From Anabaena sphaerica FACHB-251 (GTDB lineage Bacteria; Cyanobacteriota; Cyanobacteriia; Cyanobacteriales; Nostocaceae), in assembly GCF_014696825.1 (NCBI RefSeq), contig NZ_JACJQU010000003.1, positions 186,001 to 250,000 on the forward strand: a stretch of 64,000 nt of DNA, written 5' to 3'. The notes beneath the pieces were generated by a model, which worked only from the letters and a program-made list of their open reading frames with translations, searched no databases and was not told where the DNA came from. Every line of letters begins with the position of its first letter. Positions within the stretch are counted from its first letter, which is position 1. The position numbers and the translations under genes were made by a program. Shown piece by piece: positions 36,801 to 44,746 of this stretch.

Positions 36801-38636
36801 CTCCTGGGTATTGATGACATCACTCCATTTATCCGCTCCTCATGGGTCAACTTCTGGCCAGAAATTGACCATTCAGCAGCGCAGGCAGCACTCAATAACG
36901 CCATAACAGTTGGAGTGGGAACATTTCAAGGCTATTGTCTAACTTTGGCAGGTGAGCCGAAATATTTGGATGTCAAGGTGACTCCAATTAGAAGTGCAGA
37001 TGGACAAGTCGAACGGTTGTTGTGTATTTCTCGTGATATCACAGAGCGCAAACAGATAGAACAAGTCTTACGCCAGAATGAGCAGCAGGCGCGGCTTGCC
37101 ATCAAAATAGGACGACTTGGGACTTGGCGCTACAACCACCACACAGACATAGTTGAGCTAGATGAGCGGATGCGGGAGATTTGGGGTGAGCCAGATGATG
37201 CAGAGGAATTACCGCTGCCAAGTTTGACGAAGCGGATTCATCCTGATGATCGGGAGCGTATTGCGATCGCCATTGCTGCGGCTTTTGCGCCTGGATCATC
37301 AGGGACGTATGAGATGGATTACCGAATTATTTGGGATGACGGCACTGATAGGTGGATATCTGCTAACGGGCAAGTGCAATTTGAGGGCGAAGGGCAGTCT
37401 CGGCGAGCAATGGACTTCTTCGGCACTGCACTCGATATCACCGATCGCAAACAAGCAGAACAGGAACGGGAGCATTTACTAGAACGGGAGCGTGCAGCCA
37501 GAGAACAAGCCGAAACCGCAAACCGAATCAAAGATGAGTTTTTAGCTGTGTTGTCTCATGAGTTGCGATCGCCCCTCAATCCGATCTTAGGTTGGTCAAG
37601 GCTCCTGCAAAAAGCCAAGCTAGACGAACCAAAGACAAAACAAGCTCTGGCAACCATTGAGCGTAATGCCCAGCTGCAAGCCGAACTGATTGAAGACCTT
37701 TTAGATGTCTCGCGAATTTTGCAAGGCAAGCTCAGTCTCACGAGTAGCCCGATTAATCTAGCATCAACCATAAAAGCGGCGCTCGAAACTGTGCGACTGG
37801 CAGCAGAAGCCAAATCCATTCGTATCAAGACAAACCTTGATGCGGAAATAGGATCGGTTTTGGGCGACTCAACCCGCTTGCAGCAAGTGATGTGGAACTT
37901 GCTCTCTAATGCCGTTAAATTTACACCCGCAGGAGGTCGAGTTGAGGTGCAATTGTCACAAATTGATACTCAAGCTCAAATCACTGTGAGCGACACCGGA
38001 AAAGGCATTGCTCCTGATTTCCTACCTTATGTGTTTGATTATTTTCGGCAGGCAGATAGCACCTCCACTCGCAAGTTTGGTGGACTAGGTTTGGGTTTGG
38101 CAATTGTGCGTCACTTAGTCGATCTACACGGTGGCACGATTCAAGCAGAGAGCCGTGGTGAAGGAATGGGAGCCATCTTCACCCTGAAGTTGCCACTGAT
38201 GCCATTTGTGCCGATTGTCAATGAAGATTCTCAATTGTCTGAAGCATCCCTGAGTTTGCATGGTATCCAAGTTTTAGTGGTAGATGATGATGCCGATGCA
38301 CGAGATTTTGTGGCTTTTCTATTGGAACAAGAAGGAGCAAGAGTCATCACAGCCGCTTCCGCTTTTGAAGCATTAACAGCATTAACTCAATCCCCTCCAG
38401 ATATCCTCCTGAGTGACATTGGGATGCCAGAAATGGATGGTTATATGCTGATGCGGCAGATCAGAGCCTTGCCACCAGCGCAGGGCGGACAGATTCCCGC
38501 GATCGCCCTGACAGCCTATGCTGGGGAACTAGACGAAAAGCAAGCACTAAAAGTGGGTTTTCAGAAGCATATTTCTAAACCAATATCCCTGGACAATCTA
38601 CTCAAGGCGATTATTAACTTAATTGGTTTGAAATAA
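33813..38636 (+). CDS. Giant hybrid histidine kinase (8 PAS, GAF, HisKA, HATPase, REC)
   Basis: A 1607-residue soluble kinase with no membrane helix. In order: PAS 1 (about 25-150), PAS 2 and 3 (about 155-395), a GAF (about 405-570), PAS 4 to 8 (about 575-1225, most ending in the DITxRKQAE linker), HisKA (SHELRSPLNPILG, H1249), HATPase (NLLSNAVKF, DTGKGIAP, GGLGLGLAIV) and a C-terminal receiver (VLVVDDDADARDF, D1535 in SDIGMPEMDGY). Repeated PAS folds allow several cytoplasmic inputs; ligands or cofactors are not evident. The start is ATG 33813, overlapping the HTH gene stop; TTG 33810 is one codon earlier. The stop codon lies at the edge of a family D MITE. Confidence 0.93.
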   Translation: MSEVNAAISNHPSASATENLEPVPLSESEERFRLVLEASPDGFIILRSIRYDAPGEIADFQIEYTNSVAAISVNRTPEELLGQYLLQLFPDCQTSGIFARYVKVAETGISETFETFSDSKYLTGWFRNVVVKLNDGIVVSFSNITDRKQAELALLQQEQHFKIALQTAKLGSWEHDLTTGVLTCSAQCKAHFGLPPDAEFTHETLFAALHPDDRPLVQAAIERSIAERIDYEVEERCYHPDGSLHSLIVRGQLVYDSKGTPVRLVGVTLDISERKQFEQSLQAADQRIFNILESITDAFVAFDRDWRYTYINQEAARMLGRSPQELLGQRWQEAFTEVDPQNSVIAQQFEQAMADQTTVRFEAFSLVINRWLDISLFPSPDGLAMYFRDISDFYDELRLRKRAEQRRDVQYAITRILAEAKTFVEATPAILQTLCENLGWQLGAIWKIDSHLPLLRCINYWQVANVDMQEFVEATEQITFAQGIGLPGRVWASRQPHWISELSQDSNFPRMRLASQVGLQSGLGFPILLGDEIVAVIECFSQHVQEPDEDLLDMIAAIGSQIGQFMERKQTETALQESQELFQSFMNHSPVAAFIKDESGRYVYVNAKVERLIKRGQSDLIGKTDFELLPATTAQQFHTNDMTVLTSGQPIQILEIIQHEDGEDSYYMSVKFPFRNAAGQQLLAGVALDVSEQQAALRDRIRAEEELRQREAELRLITNAVPVLISFIDAQQRYRFSNQKYEEWFGNPTTEVYGKYMWEVLGEAAYATIRPYVEQVLAGQEASFESKLLYKGAGTRFVRGTYVPRFDQQGKVEGFVALVSDITQPKQAEETLRQSEERLRIAQQAANAGVWDWDIVTNQVTWSDEYYLLYGLERGTIQPSYEHWLFSIVEQDRDLVDQATRKALANSTDLNVEFRILHPIRGERWLTAIGQTFYDDNGQSQRMTGIALDITKRKRAEEALRESEAFNREILESSRDCIKVLDLEGSLLYMSPGGQTLLGIDDITPFIRSSWVNFWPEIDHSAAQAALNNAITVGVGTFQGYCLTLAGEPKYLDVKVTPIRSADGQVERLLCISRDITERKQIEQVLRQNEQQARLAIKIGRLGTWRYNHHTDIVELDERMREIWGEPDDAEELPLPSLTKRIHPDDRERIAIAIAAAFAPGSSGTYEMDYRIIWDDGTDRWISANGQVQFEGEGQSRRAMDFFGTALDITDRKQAEQEREHLLERERAAREQAETANRIKDEFLAVLSHELRSPLNPILGWSRLLQKAKLDEPKTKQALATIERNAQLQAELIEDLLDVSRILQGKLSLTSSPINLASTIKAALETVRLAAEAKSIRIKTNLDAEIGSVLGDSTRLQQVMWNLLSNAVKFTPAGGRVEVQLSQIDTQAQITVSDTGKGIAPDFLPYVFDYFRQADSTSTRKFGGLGLGLAIVRHLVDLHGGTIQAESRGEGMGAIFTLKLPLMPFVPIVNEDSQLSEASLSLHGIQVLVVDDDADARDFVAFLLEQEGARVITAASAFEALTALTQSPPDILLSDIGMPEMDGYMLMRQIRALPPAQGGQIPAIALTAYAGELDEKQALKVGFQKHISKPISLDNLLKAIINLIGLK

Positions 38637-38778
38637 GTAAGTGGGCGTTAAAAATTGTCGTTATGACAAGGGAACAGGGAACAGGGAACGGGGAACGGGG
38701 AACGGGGAACGGGGAAGAGGGTTTTGGTGAATTTACTTTTTGTTACATACTTCGGTTTTTTCCCGCCGACTTACTTAG
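38634..38778. mobile_element. MITE family D, copy 3
   Basis: TAAGTAAGTGGGCGTTAAAA at the left and CCGCCGACTTACTTAG at the right, with the family core TGTTACATACTTC inside. The interior is filled by GGGAACGGGG units, showing that STRR arrays grow inside these elements. The left end includes the TAA stop of the kinase gene. Confidence 0.65.
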
Positions 38779-38949
38779 GGTTTGCTGAAAAAGTTGTCTG
38801 TGAGGGGAGGGAACAGGGAACAGGGAACGGGGAACGGGGAAGAGGGTTTTGGTGAATTTACTTTTTGTTATATACTTCGGTTTTTTCCCGCCGACTTACT
38901 TAGGGTTTGCTGAAAAAGTTGTCTGTGAGGGGAGGGAACAGGGAACTCT
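38700..38949. repeat. 125-bp tandem duplication in the kinase 3' spacer
   Basis: Two copies with a 125-bp period and almost no differences (ACATAC against ATATAC is one). Each contains the right end of the family D element and the AGGGTTTGCTGAAAAAGTTG repeat flanked by GGGAACAGG units. Probably made by recombination between the flanking heptamers. The surrounding gap 38637-39229 has no gene. Confidence 0.85.
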
Positions 38950-39115
38950 TAACAGGGAACAGTTTCAGCTATCTAGATATCTTCAATTTCCCATATCCGA
39001 CAAGGAAAAATGTACCTGTTTTGAGACACCATAAGCCAAAACCTTGCACTTTCTTGTGATAAAAATCCGCGAAACCCTTATTAATAAACGGTTTTATCTT
39101 TATTCAGCAAGCCCT

Positions 39116-39172
39116 ACTTAGTTTGTCTAGCAGTATCTTTCTAATCACCTGGGCTTGGTGCAAGATGTGAGT
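39116..39172. repeat. MITE family B, half copy
   Basis: Reverse complement of the left half of the 13557-13714 element, ending TGGTGCAAGATGTGAGT. The other half is missing. Confidence 0.75.
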
Positions 39173-39229
39173 AAAACTGTTCCCTGTTCCCTATCTCCAC
39201 GACAAAACTTTTTCAGCAAACCCTACTTC

Positions 39230-40378
39230 CTACTTACCCAAAACCTGCTTTAAAGCCTCAATCAACCTATCCACGCTTTCAGGACGACTGTTAAAACCCA
39301 TCAAACCTACACGCCAAACCTTACCAGCAAGTTCTCCCAAACCTCCACCAACTTCAATGTTATGCTCAAGTAATAACTGCCGTGCAACTACCTTTCCATC
39401 CACCCCTTCAGGAATGCAAACAGTAGTTAAAGTTGGTAGCCTGTATTCCTTCTCAACGTGCATTTTTAAACCAATACTTTCCAAGCTTTCCCAAAGATAT
39501 TCGACATTTTTTTGATGCCGTTGCCAGCAATTTGCTAAACCTTCTGCCGCCACTAAACGCAAAGCTTCCCGTAAACCATAATATAAATTAATCGGGGCTG
39601 TGTGGTGATATATGCGCTCGCTCCCCCAATATTTCCCCAACAACAACATATCTAAATACCAGTTGGCAACTTTAGTCTCACGCTTCTGCAACTTTTCCAT
39701 TGCCCGCGTACTCATGGTAAAGGGTGACGCACCAGGAGAACAACCTAAACCTTTTTGACTGCAACTATAAGCTAAATCAACTCCCCACTCATCCAAAAAG
39801 ATGGGAACACCACCTAAACTTGTAACGGTATCTACTAATAGCAATGTGCCATATTTACGGCATAACTCACCCACTTCTGCCAATGGCTGACGTGCGCCGG
39901 TGGAGGTTTCCGCATGAACTAAAGCTAAAATTGCCGGTTTATGAGTTTCTAACGCTGTGCTAATTTCATCTAAAGAAAATACCTGACCCCAAGGTTTGCT
40001 GATGGTTCGCACATCTGCACCATATCTTCCCGCCATATCTACTAAGCGATTTCCGAAATAACCAGCTACACCAATTAATACCACGTCTCCCGGTTCTACG
40101 GTGTTAGCTAAAGTGGCTTCCATTGCGGCTGTACCTGTACCACTAACGGCGATGGTGTGGGGGTTTTCCGTTTGCCATACGTAGCGTAACAAAGATTGAA
40201 TTTCGTCCATCAGGGCTAAAAATGCGGGGTCAAGATGCCCTAATGGTGTGGTATTCATGGCCTGCAATACCGTAGGATGAGCGTTAGAGGGACCAGGACC
40301 AAGTAATAAGCGGTTGGGAACTTCTAAGGGTGCAAGTTTTAACAAGTGATTATCGTTGATGGAAATTGTGGATGTCAT
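39230..40378 (-). CDS. Alanine-glyoxylate / serine-pyruvate aminotransferase
   Basis: A 382-residue class V PLP enzyme. Features: LLLGPGPSNAHPTVLQAM at the start, the AVSGTGTAAMEA phosphate-binding loop, HAETSTGARQPL, LLVDTVTSLGG with the PLP-pyridine Asp, the Schiff-base Lys K209 in SCSQKGLGC, and GLGELAGKVWRVGLMG at the end. Homologues transaminate glyoxylate with alanine or serine, feeding photorespiratory glycine formation in cyanobacteria. Transcribed divergently from the HPP gene. Length and motifs fit the family, with no anomalies. Confidence 0.93.
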   Translation of the reverse strand: MTSTISINDNHLLKLAPLEVPNRLLLGPGPSNAHPTVLQAMNTTPLGHLDPAFLALMDEIQSLLRYVWQTENPHTIAVSGTGTAAMEATLANTVEPGDVVLIGVAGYFGNRLVDMAGRYGADVRTISKPWGQVFSLDEISTALETHKPAILALVHAETSTGARQPLAEVGELCRKYGTLLLVDTVTSLGGVPIFLDEWGVDLAYSCSQKGLGCSPGASPFTMSTRAMEKLQKRETKVANWYLDMLLLGKYWGSERIYHHTAPINLYYGLREALRLVAAEGLANCWQRHQKNVEYLWESLESIGLKMHVEKEYRLPTLTTVCIPEGVDGKVVARQLLLEHNIEVGGGLGELAGKVWRVGLMGFNSRPESVDRLIEALKQVLGK

Positions 40379-40535
40379 AATTTTTTTGAGGCTAAATGGT
40401 AATTAATGGCATCATAAAACGATTAGATTACCTATGTTTTCATCAGCCTCAAGATTGTCTATCATTCGTGAGAAGAAGCCATATCCCCAAAGTCTTAAAG
40501 TTGATGTAACAAGCTGTTAAGGCGATATCACTATT

Positions 40536-41069
40536 ATGAGCCAACAACGTTCTAGCTTAAAACCATTAGAAGGGGCAAATCGCACACTCAGGCGCAGGTT
40601 AGACTTGAAAGGAGAAATATTATTAGCTACAGCCCCTACCGCAGTTGTACTGTTAGTTATGTATTTTGTAGAAGCACTCACGCAACAACGCCTATTATTT
40701 GCCTCTCTTGCTTCCAGCGCCTTTTTAATTTATCTTGACCCCCAACACGGAACTAATGCTATCCGCACTTTGATACTTGCTCAAATGATGGCTGCTGGTA
40801 TTGGTTTTATCACCTTTCTAATTTTTGGTGGTGGGTATATTTCCGGTGGACTAGCAATGATCCTAGCTATAGGACTCATGATATTACTAGATGCCATGCA
40901 CCCTCCTGCTGTCTCCACCTCCCTCAGTTTTGCCCTCAAAGCTAATAATGTCAATAATTTGGTATTATTTGCTTGGGCGCTGGGAATCACAGCTATTTTG
41001 GTTGGATTAGAGCGTTATGCTTTGTGGTTATTAGCACATTACGCAGGTCATAGAAAAGAAGGGTCATAG
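40536..41069 (+). CDS. HPP-family integral membrane protein
   Basis: A 177-residue protein with four predicted membrane helices and the family signature AMHPPAVSTSL after the third, plus SSAFLIYLDPQHGTNAIRTL. A plant chloroplast HPP protein and cyanobacterial homologues have been linked to nitrite transport; whether this one transports nitrite is not shown here. The N-terminus is basic and cytoplasmic. About 157 bp separate it from the aminotransferase start, probably holding divergent promoters. Confidence 0.85.
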   Translation: MSQQRSSLKPLEGANRTLRRRLDLKGEILLATAPTAVVLLVMYFVEALTQQRLLFASLASSAFLIYLDPQHGTNAIRTLILAQMMAAGIGFITFLIFGGGYISGGLAMILAIGLMILLDAMHPPAVSTSLSFALKANNVNNLVLFAWALGITAILVGLERYALWLLAHYAGHRKEGS

Positions 41070-41155
41070 CGATCGCTCTATTTGTCTTATTATTTAATAT
41101 TCAATTAACCAGCTTAATTTATAATCAATAAATAACTCAAAAATGAATATTTTTT

Positions 41156-41641
41156 GTGGGGATTAAACAAACAAGAAGAGGTTTTTTGTGTTTGATCGTT
41201 TTTAGCATTTTAATTCTGATTATTTTACCCCTACTTAATCCTATGATCTTCGCAGGCACAAGACCTAATAATTTAGGCGTTAAAGATGGTAGATTAGCAC
41301 CCTGTCCTTCTAGTCCTAACTGTGTTTCTAGTCAGAGTACAGATTCACTTCATCAAATCCCACCACTGAGTTTTACCTCAACCGCAGAACAAGCATTATC
41401 TCAACTCAAAGGTATTATTCAATCTTTACCTAGAACCAAGATAATTACTGAAGCTGAGGATTATTTATATGCAGAATTTAAATCTGCTTTGATGGGATTT
41501 GTTGATGATGTAGAATTTTATCTAGACTCTCAGGCTAAGGTGATTCATCTACGTTCAGCTTCCCGCTTAGGTTATGGCGACTTAGGAGTAAATCGCCAAC
41601 GGATAGAGACGATTCGCGCTCTATTTAATCGATCTAATTAA
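41156..41641 (+). CDS. DUF1499 family protein, membrane-anchored
   Basis: A 161-residue protein with an N-terminal hydrophobic segment (LCLIVFSILILIILPLL) and the DUF1499 signature LAPCPSSPNCVSSQ, followed by the conserved GFVDDVEFYLD and IHLRSASRLGYGDLGVNRQR. Function unknown; it occurs widely in cyanobacteria and chloroplast-bearing organisms. GTG 41156 is taken as the start because no in-frame ATG precedes the hydrophobic segment. The gene ends 8 nt inside the convergent glycosyltransferase gene. Confidence 0.85.
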   Translation: MGIKQTRRGFLCLIVFSILILIILPLLNPMIFAGTRPNNLGVKDGRLAPCPSSPNCVSSQSTDSLHQIPPLSFTSTAEQALSQLKGIIQSLPRTKIITEAEDYLYAEFKSALMGFVDDVEFYLDSQAKVIHLRSASRLGYGDLGVNRQRIETIRALFNRSN

Positions 41642-42707
41642 CTACAACAGGACGTAAATATCCATTGTGTTTAGCAAACTTCTCTTTGAGAACTTGTTTA
41701 TAAACTGCTTCGTAACCATCAACCATCTGTTTGACACTAAAATGGTTTTCTACATATCGCCGACAAGCATAGCGGTTTAATCGAGCTACCTCATCAATCG
41801 CACTAATAAATTCCTGAGTATTATTGCAAAGAAAACCTGTTATTCCCTCAGCAATTACTTCTGGAGTCGAACCCATTCGCATTGCAATTACTGGTGTACC
41901 CGCAGCCATTGACTCTACCATTACTAACCCAAAAGGTTCTCTCCAAGTAATAGGGAATAAAGTAGCATAAGCATTGCCCATGATGACATTTTTTTCTGCA
42001 TGGTTAGCTTCACCTAAATACTGAATTTGCTTACCATCAATATGCGGTTTAATTTCCTGCTCAAAATAGTCTACATCCACTTTATCCACCTTACCCGCCA
42101 TTTTCAACTGCCAACCAGTTTTTTTAGCAATTTCAATGGCTAAATGCGGTCCCTTTTCTGGAGATATTCTGCCTAAAAATGCCAGGTATGGCGGATCTAC
42201 TGGTTGAGAATAAAATTCATAACTACTAACATCAATGCCATTGTAAACTGTAGCCTCGTAATTTAATCCTAACTTGGGTTCTCTTTGGGAGTCAGAAATG
42301 CTTATATAAGGCTGGTTTTTGGCATATTTAAAGATTTTTTCATTATCTGGTGTAAAAATTCCATGCAAAGTATGCACTGTGGGAGTTTTCACTAGCTTTG
42401 AGTATGCTAGTGGGATATGTCCCATGTGCGAATGAATAACATCAAATTCATCAGCTTTTTCATACACTGAAGCTAGTTGTAGCAATTCATAAACACTGGT
42501 ATCTTTGATTGTAGAATCAAGTCTTAAAGCACGAGGATGAACTGATACTAACTTAGCTAAAGTTAGAGAATCTCCTGATGCAAATAATGTAACTTCATGT
42601 CCTCGTCGAACTAATTCATCTGTTAACAAACCTACTACCAATTCTATTCCACCATAAGCTGGAGGTGGTACTCTCTCCCACAATGGAGCAATCTGAGCAA
42701 TTCTCAT
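41634..42707 (-). CDS. GT4-family glycosyltransferase
   Basis: A 357-residue protein of the GT-B fold: MRIAQIAPLWERVPPPAYGG with the GG acceptor-site loop, HTLHGIF, AFLGRISPEKGPHLAIEIAK, and the nucleotide-sugar E(x7)E motif in EPFGLVMVESMAAGTPVIA. Such enzymes move a sugar from UDP- or GDP-sugar to a glycan or lipid. ATG 42707 is chosen over TTG 42713 because a near-perfect AGGAGG (plus-strand 42714-42719) stands 6 nt before it. Its 3' end overlaps the DUF1499 gene tail to tail. No polysaccharide cluster surrounds it. Confidence 0.92.
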   Translation of the reverse strand: MRIAQIAPLWERVPPPAYGGIELVVGLLTDELVRRGHEVTLFASGDSLTLAKLVSVHPRALRLDSTIKDTSVYELLQLASVYEKADEFDVIHSHMGHIPLAYSKLVKTPTVHTLHGIFTPDNEKIFKYAKNQPYISISDSQREPKLGLNYEATVYNGIDVSSYEFYSQPVDPPYLAFLGRISPEKGPHLAIEIAKKTGWQLKMAGKVDKVDVDYFEQEIKPHIDGKQIQYLGEANHAEKNVIMGNAYATLFPITWREPFGLVMVESMAAGTPVIAMRMGSTPEVIAEGITGFLCNNTQEFISAIDEVARLNRYACRRYVENHFSVKQMVDGYEAVYKQVLKEKFAKHNGYLRPVVVN

Positions 42708-43105
42708 GATCAACCTCCTAAAAGGTAAAATTGTAAATTAGTGGTGTTTATTTGTTTGATGTAAATTAATGACCAGCGATTCACTATAGCAGTAAATCAC
42801 TTAAAACACCAACTATATGGATGATTGCTCCAAAATCTTATGCTGTAACTTAGATATTTTTTGTCTATCTGAGGTAAGGAAATTATCTTCTACTCCAGAG
42901 GTAAATTAGGCAGATCCATAGAAAATCATCACCATTAAAATCAATGATTAATTACCCTAATTACCGAAAATATCTGAAAATATGCAATTTATAATTGACC
43001 AAACTTTAGAGGTAATTACCATTAATTTCCGCCTTGGCATTTTGCTAGTCTATCGTTTTTGTCTGTTAAATTACTTCCTAAATCTGTAAACTCACTGTCA
43101 AAACC
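42708..43105. other. Intergenic AT-rich region between divergent genes
   Basis: No gene, hairpin or repeat of note; holds the upstream regions of the glycosyltransferase and potC genes. Confidence 0.5.
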
Positions 43106-43133
43106 TTGACTCTTGTTATAAAAGTCGTATAAT
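43106..43133 (+). promoter_or_regulatory. Sigma70-type promoter of potC
   Basis: TTGACT (43106-43111) and TATAAT (43128-43133), 16-bp spacer, 33 bp before the ATG of the permease gene. This is the best -35/-10 pair noticed in the window. Confidence 0.6.
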
Positions 43134-43165
43134 CTAATACAAGAATTATAAAATTAAGTATAAAC

Positions 43166-43975
43166 ATGAATATCTCTAACTCAAGCAAAAAAAAGTCTCT
43201 GACATGGCAGGCAGTTTTTTCCCTACTGGTATTTGTGTTCATGTATCTGCCTATCTTGGTACTAAGCTTTTATAGCTTTAACCAGTCACCCTACAGCGCC
43301 ACTTGGCAAGGGTTCACCCTGGAATGGTATCAAAAACTATTCACTGATACTCGCATTTTATCGGCTTTGAAAAACAGTTTGCTGGTTGCCTTTAGTGCAG
43401 TTGCTGTTGCCGCCGTTTTGGGAACTTTGATGGCTGTGGGGTTGGCGCGTTATAATTTCCCTGGGAAGAAATTGTATCAGGGTATATCTTATCTACCATT
43501 ATTAATTCCCGATATTGCGATCGCAGTTGCCACCCTCGTCTGTTTAGCCGCCTTTGCCATCCCCTTAAGTATCTGGACAATTGTAGCAGCACATATAGTT
43601 TTTTGTGTTGCCTACATCGGACTCGTAGTATCATCCCGACTCAATAACCTAGACCCCCACCTCGAAGAAGCCGCACTAGACTTAGGTGCAACCCATATTC
43701 AAGCCTTTATCAAAGTTATCTTACCCCAATTAATGCCTGGTATTATATCTGGTTGCTTGCTGGCTTTCGTCCTCAGTTTAGACGACTTTCTCATCTCCAG
43801 TTTTACCGCAGGTAGTGGTTCTAATACCCTACCAATGGAAATATTTAGCCGCATCAGAACCGGAGTTAAACCTGATATTAACGCCCTTAGTGTCATGTTA
43901 ATTTCTATCACCGCCACCGTTGCAATTACAGGTGAATTAATTCGTGCTTCTGGAGAGAAACAAAACAATTCGTAA
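43166..43975 (+). CDS. potC: ABC permease, PotC-like (spermidine/putrescine)
   Basis: A 269-residue inner-membrane permease with six expected helices and the EAA loop EEAALDLGATHIQAFIKVILPQLMPGI, the contact for the ATPase. Overall it resembles PotC: YLPILVLSFYSFN near the start and LSLDDFLISSFTAGSGSNTLPMEIFS near the end. PotC pairs with PotB in polyamine import, driven by PotA with PotD as binding protein; none of these partners is in the window, so they must be upstream of the assembly or elsewhere. A good promoter lies just upstream, so it can be expressed alone. Confidence 0.88.
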   Translation: MNISNSSKKKSLTWQAVFSLLVFVFMYLPILVLSFYSFNQSPYSATWQGFTLEWYQKLFTDTRILSALKNSLLVAFSAVAVAAVLGTLMAVGLARYNFPGKKLYQGISYLPLLIPDIAIAVATLVCLAAFAIPLSIWTIVAAHIVFCVAYIGLVVSSRLNNLDPHLEEAALDLGATHIQAFIKVILPQLMPGIISGCLLAFVLSLDDFLISSFTAGSGSNTLPMEIFSRIRTGVKPDINALSVMLISITATVAITGELIRASGEKQNNS

Positions 43976-44087
43976 TTCCTAATAGTGCTTCCAGCACCCT
44001 CCGCGAACGTCATTACTTTCCGCATTGCGTCAGTGGGTAAACCAATACAAAGCCGAACCTTTTCCCCTACCATTACCAAAAGACGCA

Positions 44088-44219
44088 CTAAGTAGGTAGG
44101 AACAAATAAACCTAACTATGTAACAAAATGTAAAATCATCAAAACCCTTGCGGTTGCTTCACTCCGCTACGCTCCGTTCGCAATGACATACCTTGCAATT
44201 TTCCCGCCTACCTACTTAC
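44088..44219. mobile_element. MITE family D, copy 4
   Basis: CTAAGTAGGTAGG and CCTACCTACTTAC ends with the core CTATGTAACAAAATGTAAAA, and a foreign-looking centre GCTTCACTCCGCTACGCTCC that is another common repeat. It lies exactly at the 5' boundary of the Rieske oxygenase relic. Confidence 0.65.
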
Positions 44220-44500
44220 TAGAAAGGGATTATTCCCATACAGAAAAATGCGTCAGTTGTCGAAAATCCCTAGCTAATATTCAAACATTAAAACTATGGT
44301 GTTCAATCATAACATTCTTAGTTTTAGCAAGTAGTCCAATTTTAGCATTTTTTCTACATCCAATATCTCTTTTAACAGTCATCATCGAGACAGTTACACC
44401 TTTGGCATTTGGGTTAGCATGGTGACAACTAAACAAACTAGAAAAGCAATTTTATCAAGGGAAATCTATCCCACTCCGTAACCTACCAGAGAAAAGCTGA
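44219..44500 (+). pseudogene. C-terminal relic of a pheophorbide a oxygenase-like protein
   Basis: The frame reads LERDYSHTEKCVSCRKSLAN IQTLK, then two membrane helices (IITFLVLASSPILAFF and IIETVTPLAFGLAW). YSHTxxCxxCxxAxxxIQ followed by hydrophobic helices is the C-terminal signature of pheophorbide a oxygenase/Tic55-type Rieske proteins. An in-frame TGA at 44423-44425 is followed by a continuing reading frame (QLNKLEKQFYQGKSIPLRNL) to TGA 44498-44500, so the stop probably arose from a Trp codon. The 5' three quarters, with the Rieske and iron centres, are gone; MITE D copy 4 marks the boundary. Confidence 0.65.
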
Positions 44501-44746
44501 AAATTAATCAACTTAGAACCCCCACTTATTTAATAAATTGGGGATATAAATGACTAAAACCACAAAAAATCATCAACCAAACACTTGACAAATTCCCAAA
44601 TCTATTTTATTTATAGTATTATAATGGAAATCTGTGCGCCCATATATATACCCTTATTTATTCCCACCGATAACTGATAACTGATAACTGATAACTAATT
44701 AAATATTGGGGCTGACTTTCGACAAAATGCTATCTTCTCCTCAGCC

